Positions 1 to 8,897 of a DNA stretch of 64,000 nucleotides are shown here, one piece after another. Both the position numbers and the translations under genes were made by a program. The first letter of the stretch is position 1. Each line of letters begins with the position of its first letter. A model generated the notes under the pieces. It was not told where the DNA came from. It searched no databases and saw only the letters and a program-made list of their open reading frames with translations. Source of the stretch: Filifactor villosus (GTDB lineage Bacteria > Bacillota > Clostridia > Peptostreptococcales > Filifactoraceae); the NCBI RefSeq assembly GCF_042652965.1, contig NZ_JBHSHL010000014.1, positions 62,001 to 126,000 of the forward strand. The letters run 5' to 3'.

Positions 1-732
1 AATCATCCAAAGAAGAAAGGTGGAGTACATTTTGGGGCTGTGGTAAAGTTTTCGTGCATCCAAGACGTTGATATAACCTCTTGAGTTTACATCGATTTTC
101 ATAAAATCACGGATATCCAAGGCTTCTTCTCCGAAGAAGAGGTCGGCACCTTCTTCTTCAAAAGCGATGATTTTACGAAAAATTGCACTCAGTGACGAGC
201 CGGGAAGATTTCCGTAATCGTCCTTCAAGGAGGTGGTGTTGCTTGATACATACTGTACCATTTCTTTCAGATCTTTGTAATCGAGAAGCAGGAGCTGTCT
301 GTCGTCGGCGATTCGAAATATGACGGTCAAAATTGATGTCTGTGTTTCATTCAAATCGAGAAGGCGGGACAGGAGTAGAGGACCCATTTCCGAAATCGTC
401 GTTCGAACGGGAAGGCCGTTTTCTCCGAAGATGTCCCAAAATACGGTCGGATAAGATCGAAAGGAGAATTCTTCGATCTCAAGTTCGGTCAAACGTTCAT
501 TGATTTTAGGGTTGGAAGTTCCCGGCTCTATCATTCCGCTGAGATCTCCTTTGACATCGGCGAGAAAGACCGGGACACCGGCATCGCTGAAAGATTCCGC
601 AAGAACTTTCAATGTAACGGTTTTTCCCGTTCCGGTTGCACCTGCAATCAAGCCATGGCGGTTTGCCATTTTGGGAAGTAAGTTAGCATGATGATTTCCT
701 TTACCTATGAGTAGAGTATCATTGAAATACAT
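1..732 (-). CDS. HerA/DUF853-type ATPase (helicase-like), 3' part beyond window
   Basis: The 244 codons visible run off the left edge, so this is the N-terminal part of a longer protein. Residues about 30-40 hold a Walker A loop (GATGTGKT), followed by FLADVKGDLSG and an F-rich RSYPTVFWD segment. This layout is typical of the YjgR/DUF853 branch of HerA-like ATPases, which usually run to about 500 residues. The family is related to HerA/FtsK DNA-pumping ATPases, but the role of this branch is poorly known. The ATG at 732 follows AAGAGGAGG at good spacing. The gene lies 12 bp downstream of the barstar gene on the same strand, so co-transcription with barnase-barstar is likely. The motor-type assignment is firm; the physiological role is not. 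Confidence 0.85.
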   Translation of the reverse strand, partial: MYFNDTLLIGKGNHHANLLPKMANRHGLIAGATGTGKTVTLKVLAESFSDAGVPVFLADVKGDLSGMIEPGTSNPKINERLTELEIEEFSFRSYPTVFWDIFGENGLPVRTTISEMGPLLLSRLLDLNETQTSILTVIFRIADDRQLLLLDYKDLKEMVQYVSSNTTSLKDDYGNLPGSSLSAIFRKIIAFEEEGADLFFGEEALDIRDFMKIDVNSRGYINVLDARKLYHSPKMYSTFLLWMI

Positions 733-744
733 AAGGGCCTCCTC

Positions 745-1017
745 TTATGAAAGGATCTCAAACTTGAAATCCGGATTTTCATGTGTATAATCTTCAAAGA
801 TGCGGATCAGAGAATCTGCATAGGTACCGAGATGCTTTTTAAGTACCGTACTGTTTTCGAGTGTAATAATAGAAATATCGGATATTTCGCTCAGACAGTC
901 CCAAAGAGCATCCAAATTATCTCCATAATAATAAGGCAGATCCAGTTTTACCCGAAGGTAAAGATGGGTCTTTTCAGCTGTTTTCATTTTTTTTCCGTCT
1001 AGATGTATTTCTCGCAT
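745..1017 (-). CDS. Barstar-family ribonuclease inhibitor
   Basis: This 90-residue protein has the barstar signature: a short N-terminal strand, then YYGDNLDALWDCL at about residues 30-42 and a C-terminal helix. Barstars bind barnase-type RNases in the cytoplasm and block the active site. It has no signal peptide, as expected for a cytoplasmic immunity protein. The gene starts only 3 nt after the stop codon of a barnase homologue, and its AAGGAG ribosome binding site lies inside the last codons of that gene, so the two are probably translationally coupled. The pairing with an adjacent barnase makes the call strong. Confidence 0.93.
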   Translation of the reverse strand: MREIHLDGKKMKTAEKTHLYLRVKLDLPYYYGDNLDALWDCLSEISDISIITLENSTVLKKHLGTYADSLIRIFEDYTHENPDFKFEILS

Positions 1018-1020
1018 AAT

Positions 1021-1629
1021 CTAATCTCCTTCGTATAAGAGTTCAAAGGTGGAGTAGTGATCGCCCGTATAGTATATCCATCCGTCATTGGAATAGACGA
1101 TTCTCTTGGGGCCTCTGGTTCCTCCTTGATAGTCGATATCACATTCATACCAAGTCCTTCCTTTTTTGTCAGGAAGTTTACCCTCTCGATTTCCAAACAC
1201 ATCCCCTCCAATGCTCATATGATTCGTAACTTCCCAGAGGTTGCCTTCCTTTGCAATCCATCCTAATCGCTTTGCCTCTTTTTTGGTAATGAAATTCGAT
1301 GGCAATGTTTTGAAATGGAAAAGATAAAGTGCCACTTCCTCTTTTGAAGAATACGCTTCTCCCTCCTTCAAGGTATTTTCTTGATTTGCTTGAGGTTCAT
1401 TCTCTTCTAAAGAATCCTCTACATCTTCGTCGGCTTCCTTCTCGGACTGCGAAGTGGCTGAGGTTAGTGCATCGCCTTCATTGTCCTCCGCTTCCGATTT
1501 GGTTTCTTCATTTGATACGGATACAACACCCTGCTCCGATGAGGAAGCTGTTTGCTTTGTGCAACCGGCAACAAAGGATAAAAGAAGAGAAAAAAGCAAC
1601 AGAATGGGTATCAGTTTTCGTTTTACCAT
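1021..1629 (-). CDS. Barnase-type ribonuclease with lipoprotein signal and acidic linker
   Basis: The 202-residue protein has three parts. A signal peptide ends in a lipobox (SFVAGC, Cys23). Residues about 24-95 form a Glu/Asp/Ser/Gln-rich low-complexity linker. Residues about 96-202 are a guanyl-specific barnase domain. The catalytic set aligned to barnase is complete: K116 (barnase K27), E162 (E73), R172 (R83), R176 (R87) and H191 (H102), along with the SIGGD and NREGKLP motifs. Canonical barnase is secreted free, so a lipid-anchored form on a flexible tether would be different. It should act outside the cell, with the adjacent barstar protecting the cytoplasm. Start ATG at 1629. Export and anchoring are inferred from the N-terminus only. 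Confidence 0.92.
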   Translation of the reverse strand: MVKRKLIPILLLFSLLLSFVAGCTKQTASSSEQGVVSVSNEETKSEAEDNEGDALTSATSQSEKEADEDVEDSLEENEPQANQENTLKEGEAYSSKEEVALYLFHFKTLPSNFITKKEAKRLGWIAKEGNLWEVTNHMSIGGDVFGNREGKLPDKKGRTWYECDIDYQGGTRGPKRIVYSNDGWIYYTGDHYSTFELLYEGD

Positions 1630-1763
1630 AGTTAAAGCATCCTTTCTTCAATGTTTATTTTTTTTAACCTGTGGTTAAGCTCGTCATCGACCGGTGTTTC
1701 TTGAAGAAAAACCGGATCGTCGGTTCAAATTTGAGTTATATGAAATGCAACCGTTGAACTCTA

Positions 1764-1876
1764 ACACTATTCTCCGATAGAAATGCCCCGTATACAGAAT
1801 ACATCATTCATGAAAAACAAGTTGGAGGAGAATATACCTTAACGTGTTCAACCTGTCAATTGTAATCGAGATAGCA
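1764..1876 (+). repeat. Family A repeat, divergent copy
   Basis: It begins CACTATTCTCCGATAGAAAT and closely resembles the copy at 55330-55445: both contain GAAAAACAA(G/T)TTGGAGGA and (T/C)TCAACCT(G/C)TCA-like segments. The right end is poorly preserved. Confidence 0.6.
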
Positions 1877-1916
1877 TGAGTTTTTTGTCATCTTTAGAAA
1901 TGCCGGTAAAGCTACA

Positions 1917-1950
1917 AGAAAATTTGCTGTCAATGACTGTGACAGCAAAT
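1917..1950 (-). terminator. Hairpin terminator on minus strand
   Basis: ATTTGCTGTCA (1922-1932) pairs perfectly with TGACAGCAAAT (1940-1950) across a 7-nt loop. On the minus strand the stem is followed by TTTTCTTG, a short U-tract, so it could end transcription of the small membrane-protein gene at 2473-2808. The U-tract is short, so confidence is moderate. Confidence 0.5.
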
Positions 1951-2346
1951 GTTAAAGAAGTAAGTGCAGACCCGTGTCCGCTCTATAATTAAATCAAACC
2001 GTGATGTGTGCAACCGATATAAGAGCCTGAACGAATCGGTGTAGCGGCAGAGGGATATATAATCTTATTTTATACATCTCCGCTATAATTCACAGGAGTC
2101 AAGGAGAAACTGTAAAATCTCGAAAAACAGAACGCTTGGAAGTATTGATCTCAGGATACCTCTATCTTGTACACAACGACAAGAAGCAAGATATGTCTTT
2201 GTTTCTTGTTGTCTCAAGCACAGTATCGAAATCAATAAAGCATCCATGTGTTACACATCGGTTGTAAACTATAGCGACATCCAACTACGGTTTAAAGGAG
2301 CAACGGATGTAATGTGCAAAATTCCTCTGTCGTTTGTTTGTACTCG

Positions 2347-2462
2347 TACGATTCTCCAATAGAAGCTCCGTTATATCCGTTGTGTGATTACAAACATTCG
2401 TTTCATCTTTTATGGAGTGTAAATCGGCATGATCCATAAGTCAAAGGGCAGGGCAATAGTAT
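2347..2462 (+). repeat. Family A repeat
   Basis: It starts TACGATTCTCCAATAGAAG, has GTTATATCCG at the second conserved block and TATGGAGTGTAAATCG in the right half, and ends GCAATAGTATC. The copy abuts the 3' end of the small membrane-protein gene. Confidence 0.7.
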
Positions 2463-2472
2463 CAGATTGTGT

Positions 2473-2808
2473 TTAACAGGACATACGATTCATTTTCTCT
2501 TTGATGGAAGCCTGTGTCAGATCGATCGATTCTTTCAACAGTCGTTTTAAGCTACCATGACATTTGTATCTGCGTCGAAGCTTTTTTATCTTTAAAGCGA
2601 TCGAAGGGGACAGCATGGATAGGCCCAGGACAACAAAAACAAAGCCGGGCATAAAAGGCAGGAAGCCGCCCGCAATCCCTAAAAGAATGAAAATTACTCC
2701 TAATATCTTTTTCAAATAAAACAACTCCTTAAGTTCAAATACAATATTGAGAGCACTGTTTACTGCTTCCTTGAATGATTGTATAGCCGGTCTCATAAAT
2801 CCAATCAC
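2473..2808 (-). CDS. Small membrane protein, PGPGW/DUF454-like
   Basis: This 111-residue protein of unknown function has one hydrophobic hairpin at about residues 33-66. That segment contains GIAGGFLPFMPGFVFVVLGL, a pattern like the PGPGW/DUF454 type of small membrane proteins. A very basic tail follows (KIKKLRRRYK). The longest reading starts with GTG at 2808. An ATG at 2796 is possible, and neither has a clear ribosome binding site, which is a reason for caution. A minus-strand hairpin at 1917-1950 may be its terminator. It has no operon partner. It could be a decayed gene. Confidence 0.55.
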   Translation of the reverse strand: MIGFMRPAIQSFKEAVNSALNIVFELKELFYLKKILGVIFILLGIAGGFLPFMPGFVFVVLGLSMLSPSIALKIKKLRRRYKCHGSLKRLLKESIDLTQASIKEKMNRMSC

Positions 2809-3462
2809 ATGGTTTGAGTCTCGACATCATACATACAGGGAAGTTTTTAACAACATGACATGATGATAGAAACAATCCATCGACAAAAACAGGTTTAACC
2901 TTCCGTGCGGTGCAGTATCAAAGTGCCGGAGAAGATCAAACACATCCTTCTCCTCAAATAATCTATTATGTTAATATATACCCGAAATGCGGTGAAATAT
3001 TTATGTAATTTGTAAAAGACATGGAGAGATCTTTGATGAAAAACGGGGAGAGTTCGTTCGGGTGACAGACAGCGGACGTTTAAGAATAAGCGGAAATCTA
3101 TGGAATTTCATCAAAAAGGTATAAAAAAACATATTTATAAGCTATAATTATTTATGGCGATGTCGTATTGCCTAAAGAAGAAAATACCGCACAGAGCGGT
3201 ATAAGGGCCTTTATGTTGTTTTATGAAATGCCGGAAACATGTAAAATGAATGATTTCAAGAATGTTGTTTGCACAAAAATGGCACTCGTTTTTTGGTGTG
3301 ATGTGGTGTTGCCGCAGGGTAACATTCGTTGTACATCAAGGATAAACGTTTGAAATCGTCTGCTCCATATATGTTTTTATGCTTTTCGGAGTTTGTAAAA
3401 CGAGGATAGATGTACAGTGATCTTTTAGAAGGTATCGGCTACATGTTGAGAGGAGGACTGTC
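2809..3462. other. Gene-free stretch, no recognised element
   Basis: It is AT-rich. A 61-codon ORF at 3168-3353 lacks a ribosome binding site and any recognisable motif. I see no clear repeat copy, RNA gene or terminator. The last 15 bases carry the ribosome binding site (GAGAGGAGG) of the DUF975 gene. Confidence 0.5.
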
Positions 3463-4251
3463 ATGGATAGGAGACTTTTGAAAAAAGAGGCAAGAGAGCT
3501 GATGAAGAGGTACTATCTACATCTGTTTTTTGCCTGCATATTTATAGAGAATTTTTTTGTCCGAAATCACTTTGAAAGTGCAAGGTTTGTGGGAGAGTAT
3601 CCGAATCCACCCTTACTGCGATTGGGTAACAGCACACACTTATATATGATCCCCGATTTTTTGAGCAGTTTTATCCTTTATTGGCAGCAGAAGACTTTGT
3701 ATGTGATTATGTCTTACCGGGCTTTTTTCGTTGCGACGACAGTCGCTCTTATATTAACTGTTCTTATTTTTTCGGTTCTGGAAGTTGGAGCACATAAGAT
3801 CCTTCTCGATGTGAGCAAGGGAGAACCCGTGAGGTTGTCGGACTTGTTTTGGGGATTTAAAAAAGGCAGATATATACGTTGCATGTGTGTGATGTGTGTG
3901 ATGAAATTGAAGATTGTTCTCTGGTCTCTTTTAGTTCTTATTCCGGGTATTATCAAGTCATATGAATATTCAATGATACCTTATCTTTTGGTTGAATACG
4001 AAGAGGATTCGATGAAGGTTCTGTTTAACAAGAGTGCGATAATGACAGAGGGGAGGAAGATGGATCTGTTTGTATTAAGTTTGTCGTTTATCCCGTATTA
4101 TCTCTTGGCCGGAGCCTTTATTCAAGTGTTGTATGTCTTCGTGGAACCTTATTATCGAACTTGTTATGTACTTGCTTATAGACATTTTCAAGAAGAAGAT
4201 GAACGTAAGCGGAACATGGCGGCCTTGTATCCGGAGATTGTAGAAGTGTAA
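3463..4251 (+). CDS. DUF975-family integral membrane protein
   Basis: A 262-residue protein resembling DUF975 membrane proteins of Firmicutes. It has a basic N-terminus (RRLLKKEARELMK), about five to six hydrophobic segments, and the family-like run LFWGFKKGRYIR then LVLIPGIIKSYEYSMIPYLL at about residues 127-183. The C-terminal tail is cytoplasmic and charged. The family's function is unknown. GAGAGGAGG sits 8 nt before the ATG. It is a single gene; a family B repeat begins directly after the stop codon. Confidence 0.85.
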   Translation: MDRRLLKKEARELMKRYYLHLFFACIFIENFFVRNHFESARFVGEYPNPPLLRLGNSTHLYMIPDFLSSFILYWQQKTLYVIMSYRAFFVATTVALILTVLIFSVLEVGAHKILLDVSKGEPVRLSDLFWGFKKGRYIRCMCVMCVMKLKIVLWSLLVLIPGIIKSYEYSMIPYLLVEYEEDSMKVLFNKSAIMTEGRKMDLFVLSLSFIPYYLLAGAFIQVLYVFVEPYYRTCYVLAYRHFQEEDERKRNMAALYPEIVEV

Positions 4252-4409
4252 TCATAAAGGTAATATCACATAATTTGAAAAATCGGAATAATATCCGGTT
4301 TATTATGTATGAAGGATGAAATTGTTGAGCGTGTTGTGCTTACAGGTCCTTATATATTTCATATTCGCAGCAAAATCGCAAGTTTGCTTTTGTTTGGTGT
4401 TTCTTCTAA
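4252..4409. repeat. Family B repeat, divergent copy
   Basis: The left end has AATATCACATAATTTG followed by AAAAATCGG, and the right end is TGTTTGGTGTTTCTTCTAA. Length of about 156 bp agrees with other B copies. It starts immediately after the DUF975 stop codon. The inner part is poorly conserved. The remaining 4410-4669 holds no feature I can name apart from the ribosome binding site of the next gene. Confidence 0.55.
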
Positions 4410-4669
4410 AAACAAGGCGGGGAACGGTTAAATGGAAGTTCGTATGTTGCCGGAGCATATTCGAAAACATACGGGTATTAACCGAGGGTGCAAAAAAACC
4501 GGTATCATGTTTGCCCTTCGGTCCTACACTACTTTTTTCTTGCTAATGCTTACTCTTGTTCTTTAGGGGATCTTGCTTTTATTGTGTCAAAGAAAGATGT
4601 TTGTAGTGTGGCGAAGATTTTTTGTGAAGAGATGGATCAAAATATCAATGTGGAGTGGGGGATACAAAA

Positions 4670-5587
4670 GTGAAACAAAAGGGAAGATTGATGGGAGATA
4701 TCATGTTGATGACAACCGCCTTTATTTGGGGGACGGCGTTTGTTGCTCAGAGGGCGGGAATGGAGCATATAGGTCCGCTTACTTTTATGGCGACAAGGTA
4801 TATGTTGGCTGTTATTTCCATCGGAATTGTGGCCTATTTATATTTTTATATGAACAAAAAAAAGTACGCGATGAGCTTATCCAGACCTAAGCATGATAAG
4901 ACAACCACAATTGTGAGCGGTCTTGTTACAGGGAGTATTCTCTTTGTTGCTTCTTCCATGCAACAGACAGGGTTGGTTTATAGCAGTGCCGGAAAAGTCG
5001 GGTTTATTACTGCACTTTATATTATCATCGTACCTATATTGGGGATATTTTTCAAAAAAAGAGTAGGTCCTCTTACATGGCTTGGCGTCGTTTTGGCAAC
5101 TGTAGGGCTATATCTCCTGACCATGAAGGAAGGCTTGAGTATGGAATATGGGGATTTTATTGTTCTTATGGCTTCATTTATTTGGGCGGTTCACATTCTT
5201 GTAATCGACTATTACAGCAATAAGGTTGAGCCGCTGTATATGTCGTTCCTGCAGTTTTTTGTAGCCATGATCTTATCTTCCATTGCGATGTTTTTGTGGG
5301 AAAAACCGGAATGGAGCGGGATCTGGGACGCGAGAGTATCTATTTTTTATGCGGGAGTGTTTTCAGCCGGAGTCGGCTATACTCTTCAGATGATTGCACA
5401 GAAGAATACGGATCCCACCATAGCCTCTTTGATTTTGAGTTTGGAAGCGGTGTTTGGAGCTTTGGGAGGGTACTTCCTTCTTAATGAAGTGCTTTCGACC
5501 AAGGAGCTGATAGGCTGTGTGGTTATGTTTATTGCCATTTTGATTGCACAGATCCCTGACAAAAAGACACAGAGCATATTTTCGTAG
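4670..5587 (+). CDS. DMT-superfamily (EamA) transporter
   Basis: The protein of about 305 residues has ten hydrophobic helices in two homologous EamA halves. The first half begins MLMTTAFIWGTAFVAQRAGM and the second begins FIVLMASFIWAVHILVIDYYS, the repeated family pattern with its W-G/A-(T/V) core. Such proteins export or import metabolites across the cytoplasmic membrane; the substrate cannot be read from sequence. Two GTG starts are possible. I prefer 4670, because GTGGGGG lies 8-9 nt upstream. A start at 4655 would place the ribosome binding site inside the gene. polA follows after 56 bp. Confidence 0.87.
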   Translation: MKQKGRLMGDIMLMTTAFIWGTAFVAQRAGMEHIGPLTFMATRYMLAVISIGIVAYLYFYMNKKKYAMSLSRPKHDKTTTIVSGLVTGSILFVASSMQQTGLVYSSAGKVGFITALYIIIVPILGIFFKKRVGPLTWLGVVLATVGLYLLTMKEGLSMEYGDFIVLMASFIWAVHILVIDYYSNKVEPLYMSFLQFFVAMILSSIAMFLWEKPEWSGIWDARVSIFYAGVFSAGVGYTLQMIAQKNTDPTIASLILSLEAVFGALGGYFLLNEVLSTKELIGCVVMFIAILIAQIPDKKTQSIFS

Positions 5588-5643
5588 TCCTTGGATGGAA
5601 AGGATATGAAGGAAGGATATTTGGATAAGGAGTTAAAAAGAAG

Positions 5644-8268
5644 ATGAAGAAATTGTTGTTGATAGACGGAAATTCTCTAATGAATAGAGCGTTCTATGCT
5701 CTTCCTCCTCTCATGAATAAGGATGGCTTGGTAACCAATGCCATTTACGGTTTTTTGACGATGCTGTACAAGGCGATCGAGGAGTATGGACCGACTCATA
5801 TCAGCGTTGAGTTTGATTTGAGGGCTAAGACATTTCGACACAAAGAATACGAAGGCTACAAGGGTACGAGAAAAGGAATGCCCGATGAATTGGCGATGCA
5901 GGTAGAACCTTTAAAAGAGATCCTGGATGCAATGGGGGTCCATCGTGCAGAACTTGAAGGCTATGAAGCTGATGATATTTTGGGGACTCTATCCAAATTT
6001 GCCGAAGATGAGGGATTTGAGGTCCTGATCCTGACGGGGGATAGGGATGCCTTGCAATTGGCTTCAAAGAGGACTAAAGTTTTATTCACTAAAAAGGGGA
6101 TTAGTGAAGTCGAGATCTATGACGAAGACAACGTGATGGAGAAGTACGAGTTGACACCTCAACAATTTATCGATCTTAAGGGCTTGATGGGGGATAAATC
6201 CGACAATATCCCGGGAGTTTCAGGTATAGGAGAAAAAACAGGGATTAAACTTTTAAAAGAATATCGAACCTTGGAAAATCTTTTGGAACATACGGATGAG
6301 CTTAAGGGTTCGGTTAAAAAGAAGTTGGAAGAGGAATACGAAACAGCTCTGATCAGTAAGAGGTTGGCGACCATTGTTCGCAACATTCCTTTGGATTTCG
6401 ATTTTGAAGATCTTAAATATAATCCGGATGATCAGGAGAAGCTCAGACCTCTGTTTGTAGAGTACGGTTTTGTGTCTTTGTTAAATAAACTTGATCCCAA
6501 GAAGGACGCAGGGATTGTCTCCTTACAGGAGGCCGTATTCGATACGGATGTATCCGGACTTCTTGAGAAGGCTCCTAAGGAAATTTTGATCGCTTGTGCT
6601 ATCGAGGAGGGACATGTCCAGTCACGAAGGATTCATAAACTCTATCTCTGTGATTATGATAAGACATACTGTATCAAAGAAGAGCAGATCGCTTTATTGG
6701 CACAGTATCTTCAAGATCCCGGGATCGAAGTGGGAGGTTATTGTCTCAAGGAGGTCTATGTGGCACTCAAGGCCTATGGGATCACCTTGGATCACCTGAA
6801 TTTCGATGCAGATGTAGCTCGCTATGTCCTAGATCCTTCAAAAAGCGGAGAGAAGATAGAGGCTTTGGCACTCGAATATGCAATAGGAAAGCCGAAGTAC
6901 GATCCGGAGGAGTTTCTTGGGAAGGGCAAGAAAAAAATCTCCTATCAAATTGCAGATCCTTTCAAGACGGATCAGTATTTTTATGATGTTTTACAAATCG
7001 TAGGAAAGATCAAGCCCAAAATGCTGGAAAGTATAGAGAAAGAGGGCATGAACAAACTGTTTCAAGAGGTCGAACTTCCTTTGATAAAAACTCTGGGGGA
7101 GATGGAGTTTGAAGGGATCCGAGCCGATGTTGAAGTTCTTCATACTCTGAAGGAGCATTATCAAAGTCTTATTGATACCTATGAGGCAGAGGTGTATAAA
7201 TATGCGGGAGAAACCTTTAATATCAATTCTCCGAAGCAACTTGGAGTGATCCTGTTTGAAAAGTTGGGGTTGCCCCCCTTAAAAAAAACAAAAACGGGTT
7301 ATTCGACCAACGCTGAAGTTTTGGAAAAACTTTATGATGAACATCCGATCATTGAGAGTATTCTGGCCTACAGACAGATAGCAAAACTTCAGTCCACTTA
7401 TGTGGAAGGTCTGCTCCAATTGATCAATCCCGTGACAGGAAGGATCCATTCCACCTTCAATCAAACTTTGACAAGCACAGGCAGAATTTCATCTCTGGAT
7501 CCAAACTTACAGAATATACCGATAAGAACGCAAGAAGGGAGGGAATTGAGAAAGGTTTTTGTCGCAAAACCCGGTTGCGTTCTGATAGACGCCGACTATT
7601 CTCAAATCGAATTGAGGGTCTTGGCTCATATTGCTGCAGAGGAAAAAATGATAGAAGGTTTTAAGGAGGGAAGCGATATTCACAGGAAGACAGCTTCGGA
7701 GGTTTTTTCCGTTCCGATCGATGAGGTTACTCCCGAACTTAGAGGAGCGGCAAAGGCCGTTAACTTCGGGATCGTATATGGAATCAGTGATTTTGGTTTA
7801 TCCAATAACCTCAATATCCCTATGAAGAAAGCGAAGGAATATATAGAATTATATTTCAGGAGATATCCCGGGATCAAAAAATATATGGATGAAGTCGTAA
7901 AAGAGGTCGAAGAAAAGGGTTACAGTACGACTCTTGTGGGTAGAAGAAGATATATTCCTGAACTGATGTCGAAGAACTTCGTGATCAAAAACCTTGGAAG
8001 ACGTCTTGCAATGAACACTCCAATCCAAGGTTCCGCCGCAGACATCATAAAGATCGCTATGAATAAGGTCCGTGAGTATCTCGAGAGGGAAAATGTCGAT
8101 GCAAAACTTATTTTGCAGGTCCACGATGAACTGTTGATCGAGGTAAAGAAGGAAGAAGCGGAGAAGGTGAAGGACAAAGTTGTCGAATTGATGGAGAACG
8201 CTTTGGAACTTAATGTACCTCTTAAAGTAGATGCAAATTCAGCTCATTCGTGGTACGAAGGAAAGTAG
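5644..8268 (+). CDS. polA: DNA polymerase I
   Basis: This 874-residue polymerase is the usual length. The N-terminal third is the 5'-3' exonuclease/flap domain (LLIDGNSLMNRAFYAL, YEADDILGTL, GLMGDKSDNIPGV). The C-terminal half is the family A polymerase: motif A DYSQIELR near D651, motif B RGAAKAVNFGIVYG, and motif C QVHDELL at residues 826-831. The middle domain lacks the DxE and other acidic residues of the 3'-5' proofreading site, so proofreading is probably absent, as in several Gram-positive Pol I enzymes. It acts in Okazaki-fragment processing and repair synthesis. ATG after AAGGAG. coaE follows within 8 bp. Confidence 0.98.
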   Translation: MKKLLLIDGNSLMNRAFYALPPLMNKDGLVTNAIYGFLTMLYKAIEEYGPTHISVEFDLRAKTFRHKEYEGYKGTRKGMPDELAMQVEPLKEILDAMGVHRAELEGYEADDILGTLSKFAEDEGFEVLILTGDRDALQLASKRTKVLFTKKGISEVEIYDEDNVMEKYELTPQQFIDLKGLMGDKSDNIPGVSGIGEKTGIKLLKEYRTLENLLEHTDELKGSVKKKLEEEYETALISKRLATIVRNIPLDFDFEDLKYNPDDQEKLRPLFVEYGFVSLLNKLDPKKDAGIVSLQEAVFDTDVSGLLEKAPKEILIACAIEEGHVQSRRIHKLYLCDYDKTYCIKEEQIALLAQYLQDPGIEVGGYCLKEVYVALKAYGITLDHLNFDADVARYVLDPSKSGEKIEALALEYAIGKPKYDPEEFLGKGKKKISYQIADPFKTDQYFYDVLQIVGKIKPKMLESIEKEGMNKLFQEVELPLIKTLGEMEFEGIRADVEVLHTLKEHYQSLIDTYEAEVYKYAGETFNINSPKQLGVILFEKLGLPPLKKTKTGYSTNAEVLEKLYDEHPIIESILAYRQIAKLQSTYVEGLLQLINPVTGRIHSTFNQTLTSTGRISSLDPNLQNIPIRTQEGRELRKVFVAKPGCVLIDADYSQIELRVLAHIAAEEKMIEGFKEGSDIHRKTASEVFSVPIDEVTPELRGAAKAVNFGIVYGISDFGLSNNLNIPMKKAKEYIELYFRRYPGIKKYMDEVVKEVEEKGYSTTLVGRRRYIPELMSKNFVIKNLGRRLAMNTPIQGSAADIIKIAMNKVREYLERENVDAKLILQVHDELLIEVKKEEAEKVKDKVVELMENALELNVPLKVDANSAHSWYEGK

Positions 8269-8276
8269 GAAGAAAG

Positions 8277-8897
8277 ATGTTTCATATCGGATTGACGGGT
8301 TCCATAGGTGCGGGGAAATCAACCGTATCCTCTTATTTGAAAAAATGCGGGTACATCGTCCTCGATGCCGATCAGACCGTGCACGACTTATATGAACAAG
8401 ACTCGTTTCTGAAAATGTTTGAGAAGGAGTTTGGAAGAGAGTTTTTGGATGAAGAAGGTCTTATTGACAGAAGAGAATTGTCCAAGGGAGTCTTTGAAGA
8501 CGAGGCAATGAGAAAACGTTTGAATCGTCTTGTCCACCCTTTGGTCATTCGCCGACTTTTCGAAGAGGCGAGTTCTTGCGGTCGGGACAAAGTAATCTAT
8601 GATGTTCCGCTTTTGTTTGAAACAAAGATGGATCTTTACATGGATGCGATCATCGTCGTTGTAAGCGAGGAAGAACTTTCAAAAAAACGGGTGCAGCTCC
8701 GTGATAAGCGCTCTCGTTGGGAGGTTGACAAAATATTTGACCGCCAGCTCTCTCAAGAAGAAAAGATAAAAAAAGCGGATTTTGTAATCCGAAACGATTC
8801 GAGTTTGGAGCAGTTGTTCCTCAAGATCGATGAAATGTTGCCGGAGTTGGATCGTTTTTTGAAGCGGATAAAAGAGAAAAAGGAAGAGTTGAAGTGA
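8277..8897 (+). CDS. coaE: Dephospho-CoA kinase
   Basis: The 206-residue kinase catalyses the last step of coenzyme A synthesis, ATP-dependent 3'-phosphorylation of dephospho-CoA. The P-loop GSIGAGKST is at residues 8-16, followed by the family motifs LDADQTVHDLY and VHPLV and a DVPLLFE block. A longer reading from 8250 would overlap polA. The ATG at 8277, just after the polA stop and preceded by AGGAAG, is better. The stop overlaps the start of the next gene by 4 nt, so polA-coaE-transglycosylase form an operon. Confidence 0.96.
   Translation: MFHIGLTGSIGAGKSTVSSYLKKCGYIVLDADQTVHDLYEQDSFLKMFEKEFGREFLDEEGLIDRRELSKGVFEDEAMRKRLNRLVHPLVIRRLFEEASSCGRDKVIYDVPLLFETKMDLYMDAIIVVVSEEELSKKRVQLRDKRSRWEVDKIFDRQLSQEEKIKKADFVIRNDSSLEQLFLKIDEMLPELDRFLKRIKEKKEELK

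Larger units (their letters stand above)
1630..2472. other. Gene-free stretch with two family A repeats and a hairpin
   Basis: No ORF here looks like a gene. The stretch holds family A repeats at about 1764-1876 and 2347-2462, and a stem-loop at 1922-1950. The remainder is AT-rich with scattered short inverted repeats that I cannot assign. Confidence 0.6.

Noticed and set aside
1764..2462. Possible CRISPR array because of similar sequences at regular distance.
   Set aside because: The units are about 110 bp, only two lie here, and they are scattered over the whole window in both orientations. No cas genes are present.
3168..3353. 61-codon plus-strand ORF in the gap before the DUF975 gene.
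   Set aside because: It has no ribosome binding site, no recognisable motif and a biased composition typical of chance ORFs in AT-rich DNA.
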